From positions 346,083 to 410,082 of the forward strand of contig NZ_LMQB01000001.1 in the NCBI RefSeq assembly GCF_001424045.1: DNA of 64,000 bases, read 5' to 3'. The notes below the pieces were generated by a model that made no database searches, was not told the origin of the DNA, and saw nothing but the letters and a program-made list of their open reading frames with translations. Positions within the stretch are counted from its first letter, which is position 1; every line of letters begins with the position of its first letter. Source of the stretch: Rhizobium sp. Leaf371. Its GTDB lineage: Bacteria; Pseudomonadota; Alphaproteobacteria; Rhizobiales; Rhizobiaceae. Shown in pieces: positions 1-8,228 of this stretch. Made by a program: the position numbers and the translations under genes.

Positions 1-52
1 CGGCGTCTCCGAGTTCCACCATGCATTCGCCGATTGCCAGAAGCCGTGCCAT
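1..52 (-). CDS. 2-keto-3-deoxygluconate kinase-like sugar kinase (5' end only)
   Basis: Only the first 17 codons lie in the window; the gene continues past the left edge. The translation begins MARLLAIGECMVELGDA, which matches the N-terminal strand of PfkB-family sugar kinases, in particular 2-keto-3-deoxygluconate kinases (pattern IGECMVEL). A GAGGAG ribosome binding site sits about 8 bases before the ATG. It diverges from the alpha-glucosidase gene at 245, which suits a carbohydrate-use locus. Family membership is a good guess; the exact substrate cannot be read from so short a piece. Confidence 0.6.
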   Translation of the reverse strand, partial: MARLLAIGECMVELGDA

Positions 53-83
53 CGCTGTTCTCCTCGTTGCGTTCGCCGGATAA

Positions 84-113
84 GCCCTGCCGGCGCCGAT
101 GGCAAGGCAGGGC
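84..113. repeat. Inverted repeat between the divergent kinase and glucosidase genes
   Basis: Perfect 8-base arms GCCCTGCC (84-91) and GGCAGGGC (106-113) are separated by 14 bases that include GGCGCC. It lies in the 192-base divergent intergenic region and could be an operator or a 5' UTR hairpin of the kinase transcript. No U-run follows, so it is not a terminator. Confidence 0.3.
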
Positions 114-244
114 CTGATCGGCAAGGAATTCGTGAATGCCTGTCATTTCGCCCGAGCGCCCGAATGCCGGCATCCCGTCATTGCCTCGTTGCCGGCCGAA
201 CGTTAGAACATCGGCTGACACCTCCCATTCAAAAGGAATCGTCC

Positions 245-1897
245 ATGGCCTCTTCCCCGAAGACCAACCCGGACTGGTGGCGCGGCGCGGTGATCTATCA
301 GGTCTATCCGCGATCGTTCCAGGATACGAACGGTGACGGGATCGGGGATTTGCCGGGCATCACGGCACGGCTGCCGCACATCGCCAGCCTCGGCGTCGAT
401 GCCATCTGGCTGTCGCCGTTCTTCACCTCGCCGATGGCCGACATGGGATACGACGTATCGGATTACTGCGACGTCGATCCGATGTTCGGAACGCTCGCCG
501 ATTTCGACACGATGCTCGCGGAAGCCCATCGTCTGGGCCTCAAGATCATCATCGACCAGGTGATCTCGCACACGTCCGATCAGCATCCCTGGTTCAAGGA
601 AAGTCGCGCGAGCAACACCAATGCGCGTGCCGACTGGTATGTCTGGGCAGATGCGAAGCCCGATGGAACGGCGCCGAACAACTGGCTGTCGATCTTCGGC
701 GGTCCGGCCTGGGAGTGGGACGGCGTCCGCCGGCAGTATTACCTGCACAATTTCCTCGGCTCGCAGCCGGACCTGAACTTCCACAATTCGCAGGTTCAGG
801 AGGCGGTGCTCGACACGGTGCGTTTCTGGCTGGAGCGCGGCGTGGACGGTTTCCGGCTGGATACGGTCAACTACTACTTCCACGACAAGGAACTGCGCGA
901 CAACCCGCCGCTCGGGCACGATGACGACGGGCCTGGACTCGATGCGCCGGATGTCAATCCCTACGGGATGCAGAGCCATCTCTACGACAAGACGCAGCCC
1001 GAGAATATCGGCTTCCTCAAGCGCTTCCGGGCGCTCCTGGAGGAATATGACGACCGCACGGCCGTGGGCGAGGTCGGTGACGGCGGGCGTTCGCTGAAGA
1101 CGCTGGCTGCCTATGTCAGCGGCGGCGACAAGCTGCACATGTGCTACACCTTCGACCTGCTCGGCCCCGACTTCACGGCCAGCCACATCAGGCACTGCGT
1201 GTCCTCGTTCCAGAATTCGGTGACGGACGGCTGGGTCTGCTGGGCCTTCTCCAACCATGACGTCCAGCGACATGTCTCGCGCTTCATCCAGAACGAGAGC
1301 GAGCGGGAGCGGATCGGGAAGCTTGCCATCTCCGTGCTCGCGACGCTGCGCGGCTCCATCTGCCTCTACCAGGGCGAAGAACTGGCACTTCCGGAAGCCG
1401 AGCTCGAGCTGCATGAGTTGCGCGACCCCTACGGCATCCGCTTCTGGCCAGCCTTCAAGGGCCGCGACGGGTGCCGCACGCCCATGCCGTGGGAGCGTGC
1501 CGGCCAGAGCGGCGGCTTTTCCACGGGACAGCCCTGGCTGCCGGTACCGGACGTGCACAAGGCCGTTGCCGTGGATGTGCAGGAGGCCGGGGACGATTCG
1601 GTGCTCGCGCATTATCGCGACACGCTCGCCTTCCGGAAGGCCATGCCCGCGCTGTTCGACGGGGGCATGACCTTCCTCGACACCAACCAGGACATCCTGA
1701 TCTTCACCCGCGAGAAGGCCGGCGAAAAACTGCTCTTCGTCTTCAACCTGCGACGCGGCCCACAGACGGTAACTCTGCCGAAGGGCATGACCATCGCCGA
1801 GATGCTGCCGCTGCCGGGATTCGATACGGCGAGAATCGAGAAAGACGAGATCGTGCTGGAGGCGCTGGATGCTTTCTGCGGGCGGGTGTCAGGCTAG
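245..1897 (+). CDS. Alpha-glucosidase, glycoside hydrolase family 13
   Basis: A 550-residue cytoplasmic GH13 enzyme that hydrolyses alpha-linked glucosides to glucose, resembling rhizobial AglA and oligo-1,6-glucosidases. It opens with the usual WWRGAVIYQVYPRSF strand. The catalytic triad is visible: nucleophile Asp206 in GFRLDTVN, acid/base Glu276 in VGEVGD and Asp339 in SNHDVQR; region I (DQVISHTSDQHPWF) is also present. No signal peptide is seen. The start at 245 is preferred over the upstream in-frame ATG at 164 because AAAGGAA lies just before it and family homology starts there. No agl transporter genes are in view, so the natural substrate is an inference. Its 3' end overlaps the convergent toxin gene by 9 bases. 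Confidence 0.85.
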   Translation: MASSPKTNPDWWRGAVIYQVYPRSFQDTNGDGIGDLPGITARLPHIASLGVDAIWLSPFFTSPMADMGYDVSDYCDVDPMFGTLADFDTMLAEAHRLGLKIIIDQVISHTSDQHPWFKESRASNTNARADWYVWADAKPDGTAPNNWLSIFGGPAWEWDGVRRQYYLHNFLGSQPDLNFHNSQVQEAVLDTVRFWLERGVDGFRLDTVNYYFHDKELRDNPPLGHDDDGPGLDAPDVNPYGMQSHLYDKTQPENIGFLKRFRALLEEYDDRTAVGEVGDGGRSLKTLAAYVSGGDKLHMCYTFDLLGPDFTASHIRHCVSSFQNSVTDGWVCWAFSNHDVQRHVSRFIQNESERERIGKLAISVLATLRGSICLYQGEELALPEAELELHELRDPYGIRFWPAFKGRDGCRTPMPWERAGQSGGFSTGQPWLPVPDVHKAVAVDVQEAGDDSVLAHYRDTLAFRKAMPALFDGGMTFLDTNQDILIFTREKAGEKLLFVFNLRRGPQTVTLPKGMTIAEMLPLPGFDTARIEKDEIVLEALDAFCGRVSG

Positions 1898-2143
1898 AAG
1901 CCTGTCGTAATCGGCATGCGAGCCGATCCAGAACCAGACAAGGTCTTCGCCGTTTCGAACGGCGAGGGCTCTCCAGGACGACCCGACACGAACGGACCAG
2001 AAGCGGCCTACCTGCTTCAGATGAAGGGACGGATGGAAGGGATCGCCCTTTAAAATATCGAAATTGCGATCGGCAACCGCTCTCACATGCTGGGGAAGCG
2101 CATCGTAGCACTTCCAGAACGCGCCGGTCGCGTGATGTTTCAA
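1889..2143 (-). CDS. RelE/ParE-type toxin
   Basis: An 84-residue basic protein with the pattern of the RelE/ParE toxin superfamily: an N-terminal helix pair (residues 1-30), then the strand-rich core with KQVGRFWSVRVGSSWRALAV and a WIGSHADYDRLL ending, typical of toxins whose C-terminal strand carries GSHxxYD. Family members usually inhibit translation or gyrase; which applies cannot be decided here. Its ATG overlaps the antitoxin stop as ATGA, showing translational coupling in one operon. Its last 9 bases overlap the end of the convergent glucosidase gene. Confidence 0.75.
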   Translation of the reverse strand: MKHHATGAFWKCYDALPQHVRAVADRNFDILKGDPFHPSLHLKQVGRFWSVRVGSSWRALAVRNGEDLVWFWIGSHADYDRLLA

Positions 2144-2340
2144 AGGGGTCGTGCCTGCCCTGCGGAAAGCTCCGAAAGCGCGGCATCTGCCAGTGCATCG
2201 AGCTTTCCGGATGTCGCATCCGCTTCGAAACGCTCGTCCCAGCGCTTTGCCTGCAGGTCTTCGAACCAGCGCGCGAACTCCGCCAGTTCGTCGGCGGATA
2301 GCTCGGTCACCGATTTTTCGATATGTTCGAGGCGGCTCAT
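2140..2340 (-). CDS. Antitoxin of the RelE-type pair
   Basis: A 66-residue acidic protein (start MSRLEHIEKSV) that precedes and overlaps the toxin gene by 4 bases, the usual antitoxin-first order. The sequence is predicted almost wholly helical (SADELAEFARWFEDLQAKRW) and lacks an obvious HTH, AbrB or ribbon-helix-helix motif, so how the operon is autoregulated is unclear. An upstream in-frame start at 2403 would run into the adenine deaminase gene; the start at 2340 has CGGAGA at a good distance. The assignment rests mainly on position, size and coupling. Confidence 0.65.
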   Translation of the reverse strand: MSRLEHIEKSVTELSADELAEFARWFEDLQAKRWDERFEADATSGKLDALADAALSELSAGQARPL

Positions 2341-2399
2341 GATGGTCTCCGATCTTGCACGCAGAATAGGACAGGCGCCGGTTGCTGCCAAGGTCGCCT

Positions 2400-4097
2400 T
2401 CACCCGATCAGCATGAACCGATCCACATCCACCAGCCCCCTGTCTGAGATCTTCAGATGCGGGATGACGGGGAGGGGCAGGAAGGCGAGTTGAAGGAAAG
2501 GTTCCTGCAGGGTGGCGCCAAGAGCAAAGGCGGCCTGCCTCAGGTGGTGGAGCGTGTCTCGGACGCTTTCATAGGGTTCGAGGCTCATGAGGCCCGCGAC
2601 CGGCAGGGCGATCTCTCCGGTGACGATGCCGTCCTCGACCACGACGAAGCCTCCTTTGATCTCGCCCAGGCGGTTCGCCGCGAGCGCCATGTCGTCGGGA
2701 TCGACGCCGACGACGCAGATATTGTGGCTATCGTGGCCGACCGTCGAGGCGATGGCGCCTTTCTTCAATCCGAAACCCTGGACGAAGCCGTTGGCGTGAT
2801 TGCCATTGATGCCGTGGCGCTCGATGACGGCGACCTTGATGATGTCTCGTCCGAGATCGGCCCCCGTCTGGTTGCCGTCGGCCGGCAGCTGGAAGCGGCG
2901 ATGTTCGGTGATGATCTTGCCAGGGAGAACGCCGATGACGGATGTCTCGCCCTCCGTATAGGGCACGGCGAAGGCGGCGGCGTGGATGTGTCCGGCCTTG
3001 ACGCTGTCGAGCCCGACGGGTGCCACGGGACGTCGGGTGGCGAAGAGTGCGTCATCGACGCGGCGACCGGCGGAAAAGACCATCTGCGCCTTGCAGTTTT
3101 CGAGGCTGTCCACGACCACGAGATCGGCCCGCCAGCCGGGGGCCACGAGGCCGCGGTCGCGCAGGCCGAAGGCACGGGCGGCCGAGATGGAGGCGGCTCG
3201 ATAGACGGCGAGCGGCTCGACGCCATGTGCGATGGCCTCACGGATCATGTAGTCGAGATGGCCTTCCTCGGCGATATCGAGCGGATTGCGATCATCGGTG
3301 CAGAGCGCGAGAAAGGGCGACAGTCGCTCCGTCAGAATCGGCATCAGGGCGTGAAGGTCCTTGGAGACCGAGCCTTCCCGCACCAGGATATGCATGCCCT
3401 TGCGGATTTTCTCCAGGGCTTCGTCCGCCGTCGTGCATTCATGATCGGTGCGGATGCCGGCCGCGAGATAGCCGTTGAGATCGAGACCGCGCAGCAGCGG
3501 CGCATGACCGTCAATATGGCCGTCCTGGAAAGCTTCGAGCTTCGCCATGCAGATCGGGTCCTTGTGGATGACCCCCGGAAAATTCATGAACTCGGCAAGG
3601 CCGATGACCTTCTCATGGCCGCGATAGGGAAGCAGCGCCTCGATCGGCAGGCTGGCGCCGGAGGTTTCCAGATGGGTCGCCGGCACGCAGCTCGACAGCT
3701 GCACGCGGATATCCATGATCGTCTCGCGGGCACTGTCGAGGAAGAATTCTATGCCTTGCGTGCCCAGCACATTGGCGATCTCGTGCGGGTCGCAGATGGC
3801 GGTCGTCACACCGTAGGGCAGGACGCAGCGATCGAACTCGTGCGGCGTCACCAGCGAGGATTCGATATGGAGATGGGTGTCGATGAAACCGGGAACGACG
3901 ATGCGACCGGAAATGTCGATCTCCTCGACGCCGTGATAGCTGCCGCAGGTGCCGACGATCCGGTCGCCGCAGAGCGCGATGTCGCTTTCGAGGCAGTCGC
4001 CGGTGACGAGGTCGAAGAAGCGTCCATTCTTGAGGACGATGTCGGCAGCGACGCGGCCCGTGCCCTGGTCGATTCGGTCGGAGAGAGTGGCGGACAT
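2400..4097 (-). CDS. ade: Adenine deaminase
   Basis: A 565-residue amidohydrolase that converts adenine to hypoxanthine and ammonia in purine salvage. The metal-binding HxH is seen in [12 protein letters not shown] (His75, His77), followed by [24 protein letters not shown] and the TDDRNPLDI metal/active-site region, the signature order of bacterial Ade. Length fits the family. The start at 4097 ([10 protein letters not shown]) is chosen over 4160 because homology begins there. The antitoxin gene lies 59 bases downstream on the same strand. The window also has apt (41.7 kb), so the cell appears able both to deaminate and to salvage adenine. Confidence 0.9.
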   Translation of the reverse strand: MSATLSDRIDQGTGRVAADIVLKNGRFFDLVTGDCLESDIALCGDRIVGTCGSYHGVEEIDISGRIVVPGFIDTHLHIESSLVTPHEFDRCVLPYGVTTAICDPHEIANVLGTQGIEFFLDSARETIMDIRVQLSSCVPATHLETSGASLPIEALLPYRGHEKVIGLAEFMNFPGVIHKDPICMAKLEAFQDGHIDGHAPLLRGLDLNGYLAAGIRTDHECTTADEALEKIRKGMHILVREGSVSKDLHALMPILTERLSPFLALCTDDRNPLDIAEEGHLDYMIREAIAHGVEPLAVYRAASISAARAFGLRDRGLVAPGWRADLVVVDSLENCKAQMVFSAGRRVDDALFATRRPVAPVGLDSVKAGHIHAAAFAVPYTEGETSVIGVLPGKIITEHRRFQLPADGNQTGADLGRDIIKVAVIERHGINGNHANGFVQGFGLKKGAIASTVGHDSHNICVVGVDPDDMALAANRLGEIKGGFVVVEDGIVTGEIALPVAGLMSLEPYESVRDTLHHLRQAAFALGATLQEPFLQLAFLPLPVIPHLKISDRGLVDVDRFMLIG

Positions 4098-4237
4098 GAG
4101 GGCTCCGGTTCTGGCATGGAAATGGCGGCGTGACGGGAGATCGACACCAGGGCTCATCATAGAGTGTGGAACGCGCAGGGGAAGGGCGGGCCGCGAAATG
4201 GCGACCTCGGAGAGGCCGTCAACGCCGGGATTGGCCT

Positions 4238-4966
4238 TCAGATGTAAAGCGTCGCCATCTTGCGCCAGGACTGCGCGCGATGGGCGCGGCCGTCCCAGAC
4301 ATGGAGCTGGTGATGGACGCCTTTCTCGTCGAGCAGGCGGCTCAGATACCAGTTGTTCTCCAGGAAGGGGTCGGCATTGCCGATGGCAAGGACGATCTCG
4401 ACGGACCGCAGGCGGTCGAGGCGCCAGTCCTGCGAGAGGCCCGGCAGAAAATGCGTCGGGGTGTGGAAATAGACTTCGTCGTCATAGTGGCCGTCGAGCA
4501 GATTGGTGAAACTTTCGACCTCCAGCGTCAGGTCGTAGCGCCCGGAGAAGGCCACAAGCTTGGAAAAGAGGTGCGGGTGTCGGAAGACGAGGCTTGCCGC
4601 CTGGTAGGCACCGAGGCTGCAGCCCTGCGCGATCGTGGCGCCATGCGGGTTCCGCTCGGCCATGAGCGGCAGCACCTCGTTCAAAACATATTCCTCCAGC
4701 GCCCTGTGGCGGCGGATGCGGTCGGCGGGGTCTCGGCTGCGGTCGTAGAAAGTTTCGCGGGCGAGCCCCTCGATGCAGAAGAGCTGCAGGTGCCCGGCCT
4801 GGACCTTCTGCGCGAGCGCACCGACCAGGCCAAGCTTTTCGTATTCCCAGAACCGGCCTTCGCGTGTCGGAAACATCAGCACCTTGGCGCCGGCATGGCC
4901 GAACACCAGCAACTCCATGTCTCGATGGAGCCGCGGACTGTACCAGCGCAGATATTCGCGATTCAT
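4238..4966 (-). CDS. Esterase of the EstD/putative-esterase alpha/beta hydrolase family
   Basis: A 242-residue cytoplasmic alpha/beta hydrolase without signal peptide. The nucleophile elbow is GCSLGA (Ser117), with Asp199 in GNADPF and His229 in [10 protein letters not shown] completing a plausible triad. Proteins of this type are annotated as putative esterases related to esterase D; the substrate is unknown. Its ATG overlaps the stop of the upstream acetylxylan-esterase-like gene by 4 bases (4963-4966), so the two are co-translated. Adenine deaminase follows 140 bases downstream and may be on the same transcript. Confidence 0.75.
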   Translation of the reverse strand: MNREYLRWYSPRLHRDMELLVFGHAGAKVLMFPTREGRFWEYEKLGLVGALAQKVQAGHLQLFCIEGLARETFYDRSRDPADRIRRHRALEEYVLNEVLPLMAERNPHGATIAQGCSLGAYQAASLVFRHPHLFSKLVAFSGRYDLTLEVESFTNLLDGHYDDEVYFHTPTHFLPGLSQDWRLDRLRSVEIVLAIGNADPFLENNWYLSRLLDEKGVHHQLHVWDGRAHRAQSWRKMATLYI

Positions 4967-5928
4967 GGTGTCCCGAAGAGTGTCCCGACTTTTGCCATCA
5001 GCGCCGATGCCTGCGCCTGTTGACCAGGATAATCGAAATGCCCGGCGTCCAGGATGAAGATTTCGTTATAATTCTTCGTCGGGAGCGCATTGGCGACGGA
5101 GAACTGACAGGGTGGCGCAACGGCGGGGTCGAACCGGGCGACGGCGCAGAGGATCGGCACCGCGATGCGCTTGGCGGCGGTCGCCGCGTCGAACAGGCGG
5201 AGCGTTTCGGTCACCTCCGGATGGGTGTGGCTGTAGGCCTGCACGGCATTGGCGCTGCCGATGGTCGGCAAGGTCAGCCAGAGCGGCCGGTTGCCGAACG
5301 TGGGAACGGTGAGGTGGCCCCGGTCGATGCGGCGGTCGAAGGGAATGGCCAGCGCGCCGATGCCGCCGCCGAGGCTGATGCCGCTGTAGCCGGTGCGGCC
5401 CGTCGTGCCGGGAAACAGCGTGTTCATCACGGTGACGGCGACCCAGACGTCCTCGACGCAGCCACCGATGATGTACCGATCGGGATCGTCGATATCGTGG
5501 AGCACGTGCCAGGCGGGATCGGGCGAGATCGGAGCCCGGCTGCTGCGGGAAAGGCCGCGGAAACAGGGGAAGAGAATGGCGGTGTTTTCGACGGGAAGGT
5601 CGAGGTCCGGCTGGTCGCGTCCCCCATAGCCGTGGCCGACGATAAGGCCGCGCTGCACGGTGCCGTGATGCGGCAGGAGAAGCCATCCGCCGATCCGGAA
5701 ACCCTCCGTCGAAGTATAGGAGAGATCGTGAACGATCCATTTGCCGTTCTGGATGGCCGATCGGGTCAGGCTGGGGCTCGGATCGACGGCGAGCGCTTTG
5801 CGATAGCGCTCCTGCCAGAAGGCGTCGAAACCCTTCGCCTCCGGCGGCGGCCGGATCGCGCGAAGGTCTGCAAGCCCGAGCCCGTAGGTGGGATCGAAAT
5901 CGTAAGGGTGGCGCTTGGGAATGCTCAT
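4963..5928 (-). CDS. Acetylxylan esterase / cephalosporin-C deacetylase family hydrolase
   Basis: A 321-residue alpha/beta hydrolase of the AXE1 family, which removes acetyl groups from sugars or other small esters. Expected features are seen: the N-terminal FDAFWQERYRKAL segment, GHGYGGRDQ, the nucleophile Ser185 in GYSGISLGGG, Asp267 in RFDPAVAP and His297 in AGHFDYP. There is no secretion signal, so it likely acts on imported substrates. It is the first gene of a coupled pair with the esterase downstream (ATGA overlap). The substrate is not readable from sequence. Confidence 0.8.
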   Translation of the reverse strand: MSIPKRHPYDFDPTYGLGLADLRAIRPPPEAKGFDAFWQERYRKALAVDPSPSLTRSAIQNGKWIVHDLSYTSTEGFRIGGWLLLPHHGTVQRGLIVGHGYGGRDQPDLDLPVENTAILFPCFRGLSRSSRAPISPDPAWHVLHDIDDPDRYIIGGCVEDVWVAVTVMNTLFPGTTGRTGYSGISLGGGIGALAIPFDRRIDRGHLTVPTFGNRPLWLTLPTIGSANAVQAYSHTHPEVTETLRLFDAATAAKRIAVPILCAVARFDPAVAPPCQFSVANALPTKNYNEIFILDAGHFDYPGQQAQASALMAKVGTLFGTP

Positions 5929-6014
5929 GGTCGGCTGACCCCGTTCTCGAAGGAGAGGATAGCCCGGGCACGCATCGCGTCTGCCATTCGGGTGCCGTCC
6001 GGATGCTGGTCCAG

Positions 6015-6062
6015 CTTCATGCGCGTCCCGCAGCGGTGAAATCCCACGGGACGCGGATGAAG
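6015..6062. repeat. Long imperfect inverted repeat after the aminotransferase gene
   Basis: Arms 6015-6030 and 6047-6062 match at 15 of 16 positions (CTTCATGCGCGTCCCG against CGGGACGCGGATGAAG), with a 16-base loop. It begins 5 bases after the aminotransferase stop. No T-run follows on the minus strand, so it may protect the mRNA 3' end, act as a weak terminator, or be a rhizobial intergenic repeat copy. Confidence 0.5.
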
Positions 6063-6067
6063 GTTCG

Positions 6068-7396
6068 TCAGATGCCGGTCTCGAGCACGGTCCGGATGCC
6101 GGCGACCAACTCGTCGATCTGCGCTTCGGTAATGATCAGCGGCGGCGAAAGCGCGATCGTGTCGCCCGTGGTCCGGATCAGCAGACCGTTCTCATAGGCC
6201 TTCAGGAAAGCCGAGAAGGCCCGCTTCGTCGGCTCTCCGGCGATCGGCGCGAGTTCGATCGCGCCGATGAGACCGATATTGCGGATGTCGATGACATGCG
6301 GGCAATCGCGCAGCGAATGCAGGGCGTTTTCCCAATAGGGCGCAAGCGTCGCGGCGCGGGTGAGCAGGCCCTCGTCGCGGTAGGTGTCGAGCGTGGCGAT
6401 GGCGGCGGCTGAGGCGATCGGGTTGCCGGAATAGGTGTAGCCATGGAAGAACTCGATCATGTGCTCCGGGCCCTGCATGAACGCATCATGGATCTCCGAT
6501 GTCACGAACACCGCGCCCATGGGAATGACGCCGTTGGTCAGGCCCTTCGCCGTGACGATCATGTCCGGCATGACGTCGAAATACTGGGCCGCAAACGGCG
6601 TGCCGAGACGGCCATAGCCGGTGATGACCTCATCGAAAATGAGCAGGATGCCGTGCTTGGTGCAGATCTCGCGCAGCTTCTGGAGGTAGCCCTTCGGCGG
6701 AATGAGCACGCCGGTCGAGCCGGCAACGGGCTCGACGATGACGGCGGCGATCGTCGAGGCATCGTGCAACGTGACGATGCGCTCCAGTTCGGAGGCGATA
6801 TCGCCGCCATGCTCGGGCTCGCCCTTGGTAAAGGCGTTCTTGTCGGGCATGTGGGTGTGCGGCATGTGATCGACGCCGCTCAGAAGCGTGCCGAACATCT
6901 TTCGGTTCGAGACGATGCCGCCGACCGAGATGCCGCCGAAGTTGACGCCGTGATAGCCGCGCTCGCGACCGATGAGACGCGAGCGCGCGCCGTCGCCCTT
7001 CACCCGGTGGTAGGCCAGCGCCACCTTCAGCGCCGTATCGACCGATTCGGAGCCGGAATTGGTGTAAAGCACATGGTTGAAGGCGTCCGGCGCGATATCC
7101 ACCAGACGGTTGGCAAGTTCGAAGGCCTTGGGATGGCCGAGCTGGAAGGCCGGAGCGTAGTCGAGTTCGCCGGCCTGTTCCCGGATGGCTTCGGTGATCA
7201 GCGGGCGGCAGTGGCCGGCATTGACGCACCACAGCCCCGCCGTGCCGTCGAGAACGGTGCGGCCATCATGCGTCTTGTAGTGCATGTCCTTCGCCGAGAC
7301 GAACATGCGCGGTTCCTTCTTGAACTGCCGGTTCGAGGTGAAGGGCATCCAGAAGGCGCGCAGATCGTTGGGCGTGGCGTTCAGGCGGTTCGACAT
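6068..7396 (-). CDS. Class III omega-aminotransferase (beta-alanine--pyruvate type)
   Basis: A 442-residue PLP-dependent aminotransferase of fold type I, class III. PLP-site residues are visible: Asp255 in LLIFDEVITGYGRLG, Lys284 in VTAKGLTNG, and the phosphate-binding YTNSGSES. The opening PNDLRAFWMPFTSNRQFK is typical of beta-alanine:pyruvate and related omega-amino acid transaminases; the exact amine donor is uncertain. The start at 7396 is preferred over 7423 because GGAGA lies 6 bases before it and homology begins at MSNRLNA. It stands alone, with a long inverted repeat just after the stop and a GGT-N6-ACC palindrome upstream. Confidence 0.85.
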   Translation of the reverse strand: MSNRLNATPNDLRAFWMPFTSNRQFKKEPRMFVSAKDMHYKTHDGRTVLDGTAGLWCVNAGHCRPLITEAIREQAGELDYAPAFQLGHPKAFELANRLVDIAPDAFNHVLYTNSGSESVDTALKVALAYHRVKGDGARSRLIGRERGYHGVNFGGISVGGIVSNRKMFGTLLSGVDHMPHTHMPDKNAFTKGEPEHGGDIASELERIVTLHDASTIAAVIVEPVAGSTGVLIPPKGYLQKLREICTKHGILLIFDEVITGYGRLGTPFAAQYFDVMPDMIVTAKGLTNGVIPMGAVFVTSEIHDAFMQGPEHMIEFFHGYTYSGNPIASAAAIATLDTYRDEGLLTRAATLAPYWENALHSLRDCPHVIDIRNIGLIGAIELAPIAGEPTKRAFSAFLKAYENGLLIRTTGDTIALSPPLIITEAQIDELVAGIRTVLETGI

Positions 7397-7457
7397 GACG
7401 GTCTCCATGGCCAATAGGGCCATCTGGCGTTTGAGCTGATCGGCGATTTTTATCCGA

Positions 7458-7471
7458 TGGTCAAACTACCA
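7458..7471. promoter_or_regulatory. Palindromic operator candidate upstream of the aminotransferase
   Basis: TGGT-CAAACT-ACCA is a perfect 4+4 dyad (5' flanks A and G do not extend it). Position and shape would suit a repressor such as a GntR-family protein, but no regulator gene adjoins it and the match is short. Confidence 0.25.
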
Positions 7472-7610
7472 GCGGGCCAGAGGGCGTCAAGGCATGCCGC
7501 ATGTGTTGCGTGCCGTCACAACCCTGCTTCGCGCAGGCTGTAGTATCCCGGTTGTAGGATCGGGACTCGCAACGTAACTGTCATCTTACGACACAAGCGG
7601 TGCGTGAACG

Positions 7611-7643
7611 AAAAAAGCCAGGAACCTCCCTGATTCCTGGCTT
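7611..7643 (-). terminator. Intrinsic terminator of nolR
   Basis: Perfect 10-base arms AAGCCAGGAA (7615-7624) and TTCCTGGCTT (7634-7643) with a 9-base loop; read on the minus strand the stem is followed by a run of six U residues (A-run 7611-7616). It lies about 120 bases past the nolR stop. Confidence 0.85.
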
Positions 7644-7766
7644 CCTCGCACTTCTCAGTGCCATCCCGGAAACGACAGGGATGGGTATTTTTTACGTGTC
7701 GACCCGCAGGCTGCAGGCGGCATCCGGTCGCGGCCTCTGCCGGTCCGCACCGCCCGTCGCGCGGTC

Positions 7767-8108
7767 TCAGGCCGAGCGGCGACGCGGCTGCGCTTCGTCC
7801 TTGGCGTCCGGTGCGCCGTAGATCTCCGACAGCATCGAAAGAACCTTCAGAACGGACTCGGACGAAGACGAGTAGTAGATCGTCTGCGCATCGCGGCGTG
7901 TCGTTACAAGGCTTTGCGCCCTCAGCTTCGACAGATGCTGCGAAAGTGCGGACTGACTGAGACCGACCTGAGCGGCCAGCGCTCCGACAGCCATCTCGCC
8001 CTTGACCAGCTCATTCAGGATCAGCAGCCGCTTCGGGTTGGCCATAGCCGAGAGAAAATCCGCAGCAACCTCGGCTTTTTCATGCTGGTGGGGAGGAATT
8101 GTTTCCAT
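7767..8108 (-). CDS. nolR: NolR-type ArsR-family transcriptional regulator
   Basis: A 113-residue winged-helix ArsR protein. The blocks FLSAMANPKRLLIL, MAVGALAAQVGLSQSALSQHLSKLR and TRRDAQTIYYSSSS are those of rhizobial NolR, a global repressor known to control nodulation and other genes and its own gene. There is no metal-binding Cys motif in the recognition helix, as in NolR. The start at 8108 is chosen because GGAG stands 7 bases before it; an ATG at 8120 is the alternative. A NolR-box match lies at 8166-8181, and a strong terminator follows. The HugZ-like gene is upstream on the same strand. Confidence 0.85.
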   Translation of the reverse strand: METIPPHQHEKAEVAADFLSAMANPKRLLILNELVKGEMAVGALAAQVGLSQSALSQHLSKLRAQSLVTTRRDAQTIYYSSSSESVLKVLSMLSEIYGAPDAKDEAQPRRRSA

Positions 8109-8165
8109 GCCATACTCCATGCGACGTCTTGGCCCCACCCATCTCGGTGCGGCTAGAATACGACA

Positions 8166-8181
8166 ATTAGGCATGACGCAT
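8166..8181 (+). promoter_or_regulatory. NolR box upstream of nolR
   Basis: ATTAG-N9-AT fits the published NolR consensus (A/T)TTAG-N9-A(T/A) exactly. It lies 58-73 bases before the chosen nolR start, consistent with the known autoregulation of nolR in Sinorhizobium. The motif is short, so chance occurrence is possible; location raises the odds. Confidence 0.6.
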
Positions 8182-8228
8182 AAAGGGAACAACAGCCCTA
8201 TGCGAGATTTCGGGGTACCTGTGGGGAG

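Larger units (their letters stand above)
7397..7766. other. Intergenic region between the aminotransferase and nolR genes
   Basis: 370 bases without a supportable gene. It holds the aminotransferase promoter region, a palindrome TGGT-N6-ACCA at 7458-7471 (62-75 bases before the aminotransferase ATG, a shape seen in GntR-type operators), and the nolR terminator at 7611-7643. Short open frames on the plus strand here lack homology and run through the terminator hairpin. Confidence 0.6.

Noticed and set aside
2457-4133. Long open frame opposite adenine deaminase
   Set aside because: It is antisense to a clear enzyme gene, has no recognisable domain, and long antisense frames are common in GC-rich DNA.
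7600-7821. Short plus-strand frame between the aminotransferase and nolR
   Set aside because: It contains the nolR terminator and overlaps the end of nolR.
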